From assembly GCA_028292075.1 (NCBI GenBank), contig JAQGNA010000287.1:1-5417 (forward strand): DNA of 5,417 nucleotides, given 5' to 3'. The DNA is from Rhodoferax sp. (GTDB lineage: Bacteria > Pseudomonadota > Gammaproteobacteria > Burkholderiales > Burkholderiaceae). Below the pieces are notes generated by a model. It saw only the letters and a program-made list of their open reading frames with translations. It searched no databases and was not told the origin of the DNA. Below are positions 1 to 5,417 of this stretch, in pieces (position 1 is the stretch's first letter; every line of letters starts with the position of its first letter). The position numbers were made by a program, and so were the translations under genes.

Positions 1-3
1 AAA

Positions 4-10
4 CTCTCCT
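4..10 (-). promoter_or_regulatory. Possible ribosome binding site of a divergent gene beyond the left edge
   Basis: Read on the minus strand, the first ten bases give AGGAGAGTTT, a strong Shine-Dalgarno match with at least three spacer bases before the window ends. A start codon a few bases further left would complete a minus-strand gene transcribed away from the hydrolase. The start codon itself is not visible, so this is an inference from a short motif that can occur by chance. Confidence 0.3.
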
Positions 11-118
11 GAAATGACGGCCAGGCGGCGAAACGACTATGCGTGGCCAATGTTTCCCGCGCATTTCAACGCCGATTGATTTGTTTCAATTGTTGCGGGC
101 GCCGATCTTATCGCAGGA

Positions 119-133
119 TGTTGCGATGCAACA
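119..133. promoter_or_regulatory. 15-bp inverted repeat, possible LysR-type operator
   Basis: TGTTGC-GAT-GCAACA is a perfect inverted repeat with 6-bp arms around 3 bases. It includes the TTGC-N3-GCAA core and fits the loose T-N11-A layout of LysR-type regulator sites. Its centre lies about 80 bases upstream of the possible -10 at 205-210, and about 110 bases from the possible minus-strand ribosome binding site, which suits an operator between divergent genes. The regulator is not visible, so its family is a guess. Confidence 0.3.
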
Positions 134-201
134 AGGCCTTTGGCCGACGTTTACTTTTGGATGCGAAACTGGCAGAAACACCAATCTTTACACAGAACTG
201 T

Positions 202-210
202 TGCTATAAA
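202..210 (+). promoter_or_regulatory. Possible extended -10 promoter for the alpha/beta hydrolase
   Basis: TGCTATAAA matches the extended -10 pattern TGnTATAAT with one mismatch at the last base. No good -35 hexamer sits 16-18 bases upstream; the nearby TTTACA at 187-192 is too close at 12 bases. Extended -10 promoters can work with a weak -35. Transcription would start near 217 and give a leader of about 200 bases before the ATG at 417. The site lies in the most A/T-rich part of the upstream region. Confidence 0.35.
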
Positions 211-308
211 AAAATGAGACAATTTGCCGCAGAGTACGGTGAATTCGGCCCCTGGTCTGAACCCAATTCGCTCCAGTTTTTGCGCGGGTCTTATTCACAT
301 TCCGGCGA

Positions 309-368
309 CACCCCTGGCACCCACGCACCCCTGGCACCTGTTCACCTGTTCCATCTCTTGCACCTGTT
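309..368 (+). repeat. Short direct and tandem repeats in the hydrolase leader
   Basis: The 13-mer CACCCCTGGCACC occurs at 309-321 and again at 326-338, offset by 17 bases. It runs into the 8-mer CACCTGTT, present in tandem at 335-342 and 343-350 and once more at 361-368. Neither the 17-base offset nor the 8-base unit is a multiple of three, which argues against a coding role. On the plus strand the stretch is very poor in purines, so an RNA from here should have little stable secondary structure. The function is unknown. Confidence 0.7.
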
Positions 369-416
369 TCAAGGCTCGCACCACCGTCGGGCCCTCACTC
401 CTCACTGACCACGCCC

Positions 417-1172
417 ATGAACTCGATCCCCAACGGCCCCACGCTGCCGACGCTTTTGCTTCTGCCCGGCCTCCTGTGCGACCGCGCGGTGTGGGCCGGC
501 GCATGCGCTGCACTGGCCGGCGAGGTGGACAGCGTGGTGCCCGACTACGGCCTGTGCCGCAGCATCGGGGCCATGGCGGAGCATGTGCTGGCCACGGCGC
601 CGGCCGGCCGGTTCGCGTTGGCCGGCCACAGCATGGGCGGCCGCGTGGCACTGGAGGTCGTGCGCCAGGCGCCGGGCCGCGTCGAACGGCTTGCCTTGCT
701 CGACACCGGCTACCAACCCCTGCCTGAAGGTGAGGCCGCCGTGCGCGAGCGAAACCAGCGTTACGCGCTGCTCGACACGGCGCGGGGCGAAGGCATGCGC
801 GCCATGGGAGAGGCCTGGGCTGCCGGCATGGTGCATCCGGCGCGGCTCGACAACCGCCTGCCCGGCGAGGTGTTCGAGCAGATCCTCGCGATGATCGAAC
901 GCAGCAACCCGGAGATCTTCGAAGCCCAGATCGAGGCGCTGCTGGCCCGACCCGACGCCACCCCGTTGCTCGAGCAGATCCGCTGCCCGACGCTGGTGCT
1001 GTGCGGGCGGCAAGACGCCTGGAGCCCACTCGACCGTCATGTGCAGATGGCTGATCGCATTCCCCATGCGCGGCTGGCGGTGGTCGAAGAGTCTGGCCAC
1101 ATGGCCCCGATGGAGCGGCCTGCCCAGGTGGCGCACCAGCTGGCGCTGTGGCTCGAGGCGCCGCTGGCCTGA
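417..1172 (+). CDS. Alpha/beta fold hydrolase (putative esterase)
   Basis: This 251-residue protein is a single-domain alpha/beta hydrolase of ordinary length. Visible family features in order are the oxyanion-loop motif LLPGLLCD near residues 15-22, the nucleophile elbow GHSMGG with Ser72, a variable cap region around residues 105-185, the acid Asp200 in LCGRQDAWSP and the base His228 in ESGHMAPMERP. The triad is therefore complete and the enzyme is probably active. No signal peptide or membrane segment is seen, so it should be cytoplasmic. The ATG at 417 is the first in its frame and places the oxyanion loop where expected, but no Shine-Dalgarno precedes it. A hairpin overlaps the stop codon, and 213 bases separate it from the next gene. 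Motifs support a carboxylesterase or related ester hydrolase; the substrate is unknown. The downstream oligomer hydrolase makes short hydroxyacid esters possible, but this is only contextual. Confidence 0.9.
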   Translation: MNSIPNGPTLPTLLLLPGLLCDRAVWAGACAALAGEVDSVVPDYGLCRSIGAMAEHVLATAPAGRFALAGHSMGGRVALEVVRQAPGRVERLALLDTGYQPLPEGEAAVRERNQRYALLDTARGEGMRAMGEAWAAGMVHPARLDNRLPGEVFEQILAMIERSNPEIFEAQIEALLARPDATPLLEQIRCPTLVLCGRQDAWSPLDRHVQMADRIPHARLAVVEESGHMAPMERPAQVAHQLALWLEAPLA

Positions 1173-1182
1173 CGGCGGCCAG
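1164..1182 (+). terminator. Weak hairpin across the hydrolase stop codon
   Basis: CTGGCC at 1164-1169 and GGCCAG at 1177-1182 form a perfect 6-bp GC-rich stem around a 7-base loop that contains the TGA stop codon. The only T-run nearby is TTTT at 1195-1198, twelve bases past the stem, so this is a poor intrinsic terminator. A second small stem, GGGCG/CGCCC at 1229-1244, follows. Either could be chance in DNA this GC-rich. Confidence 0.25.
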
Positions 1183-1373
1183 GTTCGGTCCCTCATTTTC
1201 GACCACGCACCGGGGCTGAAACGGCCTGGGGCGATGCTGCGCCCATCTCCCCGGCACAGGAAAACCCTGAGTCGAAACCCCACCACGCGGCACCGATCCC
1301 CACTAGAGTGGCGCCCGGCGGGCAGCCACGGAGCGTGCGCCTGCGCGTCGACATGTCACAGCATCCACAACAC

Positions 1374-1380
1374 GAGGAGA
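1374..1380 (+). promoter_or_regulatory. Ribosome binding site that sets the oligomer hydrolase start
   Basis: GAGGAGA lies five bases before the ATG at 1386 and is the clearest Shine-Dalgarno in the window. It decides the start against two earlier in-frame candidates, GTG at 1308 and ATG at 1353, which have no such site and would put up to 26 extra residues in front of an already long signal-peptide n-region. Confidence 0.85.
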
Positions 1381-1382
1381 CC

Positions 1383-1406
1383 TGCATGCAAGAGCGATCG
1401 CGATCG
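1383..1406. repeat. Two palindromes at the start of the oligomer hydrolase gene
   Basis: TGCATGCA (1383-1390) overlaps the start codon. CGATCGCGATCG (1395-1406) is a perfect 12-bp palindrome that encodes Arg-Ser-Arg-Ser as a 6-base tandem repeat, using the usually rare arginine codon CGA twice. Either could affect early translation or be chance; the sequence alone does not show a role. Confidence 0.5.
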
Positions 1407-3644
1407 GCCCACCCTGGCGCCAACCTTCACCCCGCTTCCACGCCGCCGTCACGGCCAACCATCGTCGGACTCGCTGTCCTGTCGCTGCTGGCCGCCGCAG
1501 GGCTGTCTGGCTGTGGGGACGGCTCCGACGGCCCGGCGCTGAACAAGCTGCCGGGTGGGGCCGTGCAGGTCAGCCGCACCGCCTACCGCGCGGTGGCGCC
1601 GGGCAGCGGCAGTACCGCCGCCACGCAGGATCTGCTCACCGCCGGCCTGGGCAAGACCGGCCTGGCCAGCACCGGTGCCACGCCGGCCTATGCCGACCCG
1701 CTGAATCCGACCGTCGACGAGCTGCGGCGCAATGCGATCCAGTCGAACTACCGCGGGCTCGTCGATCCCACCGTGGGCGGCGGCTATGGCGTGCTGTTCG
1801 GCCCCAACATCGACCTGGCCGGCAACAACACCCGGGGCGAAGGCCTGGTGCCGGGCGTTGAGGTGCTGGGCGTGCAGGACGACGCCAGCGGCCGCAAGCG
1901 GGTGGCCATGGCGGTCATGATTCCCGATGGCTTCGATGTGGCCGCACCCTGCGTGGTGGTGGCGCCGTCGTCCGGGTCGCGTGGCGTGTACGGCGCGATT
2001 TCCTCCGGTGGCGAATGGGGGCTGAAGCGCGGCTGCGCCGTGGCGCTGACCGACGCCGGCAAGGGCATCGGCCTCTACGACCCGAGCGACGACACGGTGA
2101 ACCGCGTGGACGGCCCGCGCGCCACCCGCGCGGCAGCCGGCAGCCTGTCGCACTTTGCCGCCGACCTGACCGACACGGTGCGGGCCGCGTTTAACACCGC
2201 CTTTCCCAACCGCGTGGCGCTGAAGCACGCGCATTCTCAACTCAACCCCGAGAAGGACTGGGGCAACGACACGCTGGCCGCGGCGCGTTTTGCGCTCTAC
2301 GCACTCAACCAGGAGTACGGCGAGGTCGACGGCGCCAACCGCCGGGTGCGCTTCGACGCGAGCAACACCACGGTGATTGCCGCGTCGGTGTCGAACGGTG
2401 GTGCCGCCGTGCTGCGGGCCGCCGAACAGGACGCCGACGGCCTGATCGACGGCGTGGTGGCTTTCGAGCCGAGCGCGCAGCCATCGACCACGAGCGGTTA
2501 CGGCGTGCAGTTTGGCGGCGCGGCCGTGCCGGGCTACGGCAAGCCGCTGATCGACTACTTCACCGTGGCCAACCTGTACCAGCCCTGCGCGGCCCTGGCC
2601 AGCGCGGCGCTCATGACCGAGACGTCGACCTTCAACTACATCCCTCTGGTGGCCATGACGGCCCGGGCCACGGCCCGGTGCAACGCGCTCGCGGCCAAGG
2701 GACTGCTGAACGGCAGCACCACCGCCCAGCAGGCCGATGACGCATTGGCGCGCCTGCGTGCCTACGGCTGGAGCACCGCCAACGACCAGATGCACAACGC
2801 GCACTACGGACTGGGCAACGCGGTCATCATCTCCACCATGTACGTCAACGCCTATGGCCGCTTCTCGGTGGCCGACAACGTTTGCGACATGAGCCTGGCC
2901 GCCGTCAACGCGACCACCGGTGTGCCGGTGCCGCCGCCGGCCACCACCAAGGCGCAGAGCTTTGCGGTGGCGAACGGCACCGCCAACGGCACGCCGGCCG
3001 TGCCGGTGCTGAACACTTCGGTGGGCGGCGCCAAGGGCTGGACGCTGGCGGTTTCGCCGTCCACCGGGGTTGCCGACTTCGGGCTGGACGGCGCGCTGTG
3101 CCAGCGTTCGCTGGTCACCGGGGTCGACACGGTCAGCGGTGCGGCCCTGACCGCCAACAGCGTGCCGACCAAGGCCCAGAGCGACGCCGTGCGCGCCGGC
3201 ATCGCCGAGGTATTGCTCAACGGCAACCTGCGCGGCAAGCCGGTGCTGATGGTCGGCGGACGCAGTGATGCGCTGCTGCCCGTCAACAACTCCGAGCGCG
3301 CCTACCTCGGTTTCAACCGCGTGGTCGAAGGCAGTGCCAGCCAGCTGCGCTACATCGAGGTGACGAACGCCCAGCACTTCGACGCCTTCAACGCGTTGCC
3401 GGGTTTCGACAGCCGCTTCGTGCCGCTGCATGCCTACTTCACGCAGTCGATGAACGCCATGTACGCACGGCTCAAGAGCGGCACCGCGCTCCCGCCGAGC
3501 CAGGTGGTGCGCACCACGCCGCGTGGCGGAACGCCCGGTGCCGCGCCGGCGGTCACGGCGGCGAATGTGCCGCCCATCAGCGCGTCCCCGGCGGCGGCGG
3601 ACCAGATCGGCTTCAGCGGCACATCGGTCAACGTGCCGCAGTAG
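1386..3644 (+). CDS. D-(-)-3-hydroxybutyrate oligomer hydrolase, lipoprotein-type precursor
   Basis: This 752-residue protein matches the 3HB-oligomer hydrolase family (EC 3.1.1.22, Pfam 3HBOH), which cleaves 3-hydroxybutyrate oligomers to monomers downstream of PHB depolymerase. Residues 1-43 are an export signal: a long n-region with arginines, a hydrophobic core at about 26-41 and the lipobox LSGC with Cys43, followed by Gly and Asp. The mature protein is probably anchored in the outer membrane. Family-like stretches include LLTAGLGKTGL (83-93), SSGSRGVYGAI (from 195), HAHSQLNPEKDWG (281-293) and a C-terminal PPSQVVRTTPRGG segment. The likely nucleophile is Ser336 in SVSNGG, which replaces the classical GxSxG. 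Asp628 in GGRSDALLP and His664 in NAQHFDAFN are the likely other triad members. These three assignments are read from motif position, not proven. Family members I recall are about 700 residues; the excess here is partly the long n-region. No frameshift or break is seen. The family call is firm and the anchoring is an inference. Confidence 0.93.
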   Translation: MQERSRSAHPGANLHPASTPPSRPTIVGLAVLSLLAAAGLSGCGDGSDGPALNKLPGGAVQVSRTAYRAVAPGSGSTAATQDLLTAGLGKTGLASTGATPAYADPLNPTVDELRRNAIQSNYRGLVDPTVGGGYGVLFGPNIDLAGNNTRGEGLVPGVEVLGVQDDASGRKRVAMAVMIPDGFDVAAPCVVVAPSSGSRGVYGAISSGGEWGLKRGCAVALTDAGKGIGLYDPSDDTVNRVDGPRATRAAAGSLSHFAADLTDTVRAAFNTAFPNRVALKHAHSQLNPEKDWGNDTLAAARFALYALNQEYGEVDGANRRVRFDASNTTVIAASVSNGGAAVLRAAEQDADGLIDGVVAFEPSAQPSTTSGYGVQFGGAAVPGYGKPLIDYFTVANLYQPCAALASAALMTETSTFNYIPLVAMTARATARCNALAAKGLLNGSTTAQQADDALARLRAYGWSTANDQMHNAHYGLGNAVIISTMYVNAYGRFSVADNVCDMSLAAVNATTGVPVPPPATTKAQSFAVANGTANGTPAVPVLNTSVGGAKGWTLAVSPSTGVADFGLDGALCQRSLVTGVDTVSGAALTANSVPTKAQSDAVRAGIAEVLLNGNLRGKPVLMVGGRSDALLPVNNSERAYLGFNRVVEGSASQLRYIEVTNAQHFDAFNALPGFDSRFVPLHAYFTQSMNAMYARLKSGTALPPSQVVRTTPRGGTPGAAPAVTAANVPPISASPAAADQIGFSGTSVNVPQ

Positions 3645-3652
3645 CCCGACGA

Positions 3653-3678
3653 CATCCTTCCCCATCGGGGGAAGGATG
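3653..3678 (+). terminator. Strong hairpin after the oligomer hydrolase gene, possibly REP-like
   Basis: CATCCTTCCCC (3653-3663) and GGGGAAGGATG (3668-3678) form a perfect 11-bp stem with the 4-base loop ATCG, beginning eight bases after the TAG stop. No T-run follows; the next bases are GGGTGAGG. It is therefore not a textbook intrinsic terminator. It could stabilise the 3' end of the message or belong to a dispersed palindromic repeat: C-rich/G-rich hairpins of this style are, from memory, common between genes in Burkholderiales. No second copy is in the window. Confidence 0.6.
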
Positions 3679-3708
3679 GGGTGAGGTCGACGCACCACCG
3701 TGTCGGCC

Positions 3709-3729
3709 GGTCCGAATATTATTCGGACC
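3709..3729. promoter_or_regulatory. Perfect 21-bp palindrome upstream of putA, probable operator
   Basis: GGTCCGAATA and TATTCGGACC are exact reverse complements around a single T. The element sits 72 bases before the putA start in the only A/T-rich patch of this spacer. A perfect 10-bp-arm palindrome with a one-base centre is typical of a dimeric regulator site, while such a short centre makes an RNA hairpin less favourable. PutA enzymes without a DNA-binding domain are often controlled by an Lrp/AsnC-family activator (PutR) that responds to proline; this is a candidate site, but the regulator gene is not in the window. Confidence 0.55.
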
Positions 3730-3801
3730 ATTGCCAATATTTAGAACAGTTATTCGCGTCGATGCTGGGCATCATCAATCCATTCACCATTGGATCAACC
3801 C
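3730..3801 (+). promoter_or_regulatory. putA promoter and leader region
   Basis: The 72 bases between the palindrome and the putA ATG hold A/T-rich sequence (AATATT at 3736-3741, TTATTCG at 3750-3756) and a short leader. No pair of -35 and -10 hexamers with 16-18 base spacing can be read; TTGCCA at 3731-3736 has no good -10 at the right distance. A weak, activator-dependent promoter would fit. The ribosome binding site is poor: only GGA at 3792-3794, seven bases before the ATG. Confidence 0.4.
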
Positions 3802-5417
3802 ATGCCACTGTCTTCCGCCGCTGCGCCCATGCCAGCTTCCACAGCTTCCACAGCCTCCACCGCCTTCGCCGACGCCCTCGCGACCGCCGCCGAAGTTCCC
3901 CCGCTGCGCGCCCGCATCACCGCCGGCTACCGGCTGCCCGAGCCCGAGGCGCTGCCGCCACTGCTCGACGCGGCCCGCCTGTCGCCCCAGCTGGCCGCCC
4001 AGGCGCAGGCGCTGGCCCAGCGCATTGCCACGCAGCTGCGGAACCGCAAGAACGCCGCCGGCCGGGCCGGCCTGGTTCAGGGGCTGCTGCAGGAGTACGC
4101 GCTGTCGTCGCAGGAAGGCGTGGCGCTGATGTGCCTGGCCGAGGCGCTGCTGCGCATTCCCGATGCGGCCACCCGCAACGCGCTGATCCGCGACAAGATC
4201 GCCAACGGGCAGTGGCAGTCGCATGCGGGGCGCAGTCCTTCGGTGTTCGTCAATGCCGCCACCTGGGGTTTGTTGCTCACCGGCAAGCTGGTGGCCACGC
4301 ACAGCGAGTCGGGCCTGTCGACCACGCTCACGCGGCTGATCGGCAAGGGCGGCGAACCGCTGATCCGCAAGGGTGTGGACATGGCCATGCGCATGATGGG
4401 TGAGCAGTTCGTCACCGGCGAAACCATCGGCCAGGCGCTCGACCATGCGCGGCAGCTCGAGGCCGAGGGCTTCCGCTATTCCTATGACATGCTGGGCGAG
4501 GCCGCGCTGACCGCGCACGATGCCGAGCGTTATCGCCAGTCGTACGAGCAGGCCATCCGCGCCATCGGCAAGGCATCGGCCGGACGCGGCGTGTACCAGG
4601 GCCCGGGCATCTCGATCAAGCTGTCGGCACTGCACCCGCGCTACGTGCGCGCCCAGCATGCGCGGGTCATGGCCGAGCTGTACCCCACGCTGCGCGACCT
4701 CACGCTGCTGGCGCACCAGTACGACATCGGCATCAACATCGACGCCGAAGAGGCCGACCGGCTGGAGCTCTCGCTCGACCTGCTCGAAAAGCTGTGCTTC
4801 GAGCCCGCGCTTGCCGGCTGGAACGGCATCGGCTTCGTGATCCAGGCCTACCAGAAGCGCTGCCCGTTCGTCATCGACTTCGTGGTCGATCTGGCGCGGC
4901 GCAGCGGCCACCGGCTGATGGTGCGCCTGGTGAAGGGCGCCTATTGGGACAGCGAGATCAAGCGTGCGCAGATCGACGGGCTTGACGGCTACCCGGTCTA
5001 CACCCGCAAGGCCTACACCGACGTCTCGTACCTGGCCTGCGCCGGCAAGCTGCTGGCCGCGCCCGACGCGGTGTACCCCCAGTTCGCCACGCACAACGCG
5101 CACACGCTGTCGGCGATCTACCAGATGGCCGACCCGGCCACCTACCAGCCCGGCCAGTACGAATTCCAGTGCCTGCACGGCATGGGCGAGCCGCTGTACG
5201 AGCAGGTGGTGGGCGCCGTGGCGCTTGGCAAGCTCAACCGGCCGTGCCGCATCTACGCGCCGGTGGGCACGCATGAAACCCTGCTCGCCTACCTGGTGCG
5301 GCGCCTGCTGGAGAACGGCGCGAACACCTCCTTCGTGAACCGCATCGCCGACCCGACGATCGCCATCGACGTGCTGGTCGAAGACCCGGTGGCCACGGTG
5401 GCGCAGATGGCCGCGGA
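3802..5417 (+). CDS. putA: PutA, proline dehydrogenase / P5C dehydrogenase, N-terminal part (cut by window edge)
   Basis: The frame is open from the ATG at 3802 to the right edge, 538 codons. PutA oxidises proline to pyrroline-5-carboxylate with FAD, passing electrons to quinone at the inner membrane, then oxidises the hydrolysed product to glutamate with NAD. The proline dehydrogenase barrel is very similar to that of E. coli. Active-site equivalents are Lys273 in SIKLSALHPRY (E. coli Lys329), Asp314 in NIDAEE (Asp370), Tyr485 in IYAPVG (Tyr540), Arg500-Arg501 in YLVRR (Arg555-556) and Glu504 (Glu559). KGAYWDSE (378-385) and FATHNAHT (428-435) are other conserved stretches. The 56-residue offset shows that the N-terminal ribbon-helix-helix repressor domain of E. 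coli PutA is absent, so autoregulation is unlikely. The aldehyde dehydrogenase half is expected beyond the edge. A TAG at 3742-3744 bounds the frame upstream; TTG at 3790 and ATG at 3829 are alternative starts, none with a strong ribosome binding site. Confidence 0.95.
   Translation, partial: MPLSSAAAPMPASTASTASTAFADALATAAEVPPLRARITAGYRLPEPEALPPLLDAARLSPQLAAQAQALAQRIATQLRNRKNAAGRAGLVQGLLQEYALSSQEGVALMCLAEALLRIPDAATRNALIRDKIANGQWQSHAGRSPSVFVNAATWGLLLTGKLVATHSESGLSTTLTRLIGKGGEPLIRKGVDMAMRMMGEQFVTGETIGQALDHARQLEAEGFRYSYDMLGEAALTAHDAERYRQSYEQAIRAIGKASAGRGVYQGPGISIKLSALHPRYVRAQHARVMAELYPTLRDLTLLAHQYDIGINIDAEEADRLELSLDLLEKLCFEPALAGWNGIGFVIQAYQKRCPFVIDFVVDLARRSGHRLMVRLVKGAYWDSEIKRAQIDGLDGYPVYTRKAYTDVSYLACAGKLLAAPDAVYPQFATHNAHTLSAIYQMADPATYQPGQYEFQCLHGMGEPLYEQVVGAVALGKLNRPCRIYAPVGTHETLLAYLVRRLLENGANTSFVNRIADPTIAIDVLVEDPVATVAQMAA
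3835..3861 (+). repeat. 9-bp tandem repeat coding for Ala-Ser-Thr in PutA
   Basis: GCTTCCACA occurs twice in tandem (3835-3843, 3844-3852), followed by the degenerate copy GCCTCCACC (3853-3861). It encodes Ala-Ser-Thr three times, residues 12-20 of PutA, in the unstructured-looking N-terminal tail where other PutA proteins carry the DNA-binding domain. Because the unit is three codons long, copy-number change by slippage would keep the frame. Confidence 0.85.

Larger units (their letters stand above)
1..416. other. Intergenic region upstream of the alpha/beta hydrolase
   Basis: No convincing coding sequence lies here. Open frames on the plus strand (43-408 from a GTG, and one starting at 224) have arginine-, cysteine- or proline-rich low-complexity translations without recognisable motifs, and the second runs deep into the hydrolase gene in another frame. 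The left 250 bases are visibly richer in A/T than the rest of the window, as expected of a control region. The stretch holds a possible minus-strand ribosome binding site at the left edge, an inverted repeat at 119-133, a possible extended -10 at 202-210 and a repetitive leader at 309-368. Together these look like the shared control region of a divergent gene pair, but the left partner is outside the window. Confidence 0.6.

Noticed and set aside
36..69. Minus-strand promoter TTGAAA / CATAGT for a divergent gene
   Set aside because: The 22-base spacing is too long for a sigma-70 promoter, and no better pair was found.
187..210. TTTACA (187-192) paired with TATAAA (205-210) as a -35/-10 promoter
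   Set aside because: The 12-base spacing is too short; only the extended -10 reading is retained.
43..408. Plus-strand open frame of 121 codons from a GTG
   Set aside because: No ribosome binding site, odd composition and non-triplet repeats in its 3' part; it also overlaps the likely promoter.
295..1293. Minus-strand open frames of 332 and 294 codons opposite the alpha/beta hydrolase
   Set aside because: The two frames overlap each other and the sense gene; the sense frame has a full catalytic triad and the antisense ones have no recognisable domain.
1308..1385. Upstream GTG (1308) or ATG (1353) start for the oligomer hydrolase
   Set aside because: Neither has a Shine-Dalgarno and both lengthen the signal-peptide n-region; ATG 1386 has GAGGAGA at ideal spacing.
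1449..3737. Long minus-strand open frame of 762 codons opposite the oligomer hydrolase
   Set aside because: Its translation is rich in Arg, His, Gly and Val with no motif. It mirrors the codon bias of the real gene, which removes antisense stops in GC-rich DNA.
3681..4403. Plus-strand open frame of 240 codons overlapping putA
   Set aside because: Arginine/alanine-rich out-of-frame shadow; the PutA frame from 3802 explains the DNA.
3784..5274. Minus-strand open frame of 496 codons opposite putA
   Set aside because: Low-complexity shadow of a gene whose sense frame is unmistakably PutA.

Overview
The window is GC-rich chromosomal DNA (about two thirds G+C by eye) with strong G/C bias at third codon positions. 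It suggests a betaproteobacterium of the order Burkholderiales, probably near Comamonadaceae. The reasons are the D-(-)-3-hydroxybutyrate oligomer hydrolase, a PutA without a DNA-binding domain, and the codon use. The genus is an inference from remembered family sequences; no search was run.

Layout, left to right. Positions 1-416 hold no convincing gene. This AT-richer stretch carries a possible Shine-Dalgarno for a divergent gene just off the left edge, a 15-bp inverted repeat, a possible extended -10 promoter and a repetitive leader. Positions 417-1172 encode a cytoplasmic alpha/beta hydrolase with an intact Ser-Asp-His triad. A 213-bp spacer follows. Positions 1386-3644 encode a 752-residue D-(-)-3-hydroxybutyrate oligomer hydrolase with a lipoprotein signal and a good ribosome binding site. 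The 157-bp spacer after it contains an 11-bp-stem hairpin close to the stop codon, then a perfect 21-bp palindrome with phased AT-rich repeats. From 3802 to the right edge runs the first half of putA (proline dehydrogenase / P5C dehydrogenase), cut within or just after the proline dehydrogenase domain.

All three genes point the same way, but the spacing and intervening hairpins suggest separate transcription units. The oligomer hydrolase should release 3-hydroxybutyrate monomers from oligomers made by PHB depolymerase. PutA should oxidise proline to glutamate at the membrane. Both are nutrient-scavenging functions, with no evident shared pathway. The substrate of the first hydrolase cannot be told from sequence; ester cleavage linked to its neighbour is only a possibility.

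I saw no RNA gene, CRISPR array, insertion sequence or phage feature. This looks like an ordinary metabolic region. The points most worth a second look are the palindrome and phased repeats in front of putA, and the repeat-rich leader of the first hydrolase. I found no evidence for an undescribed system.
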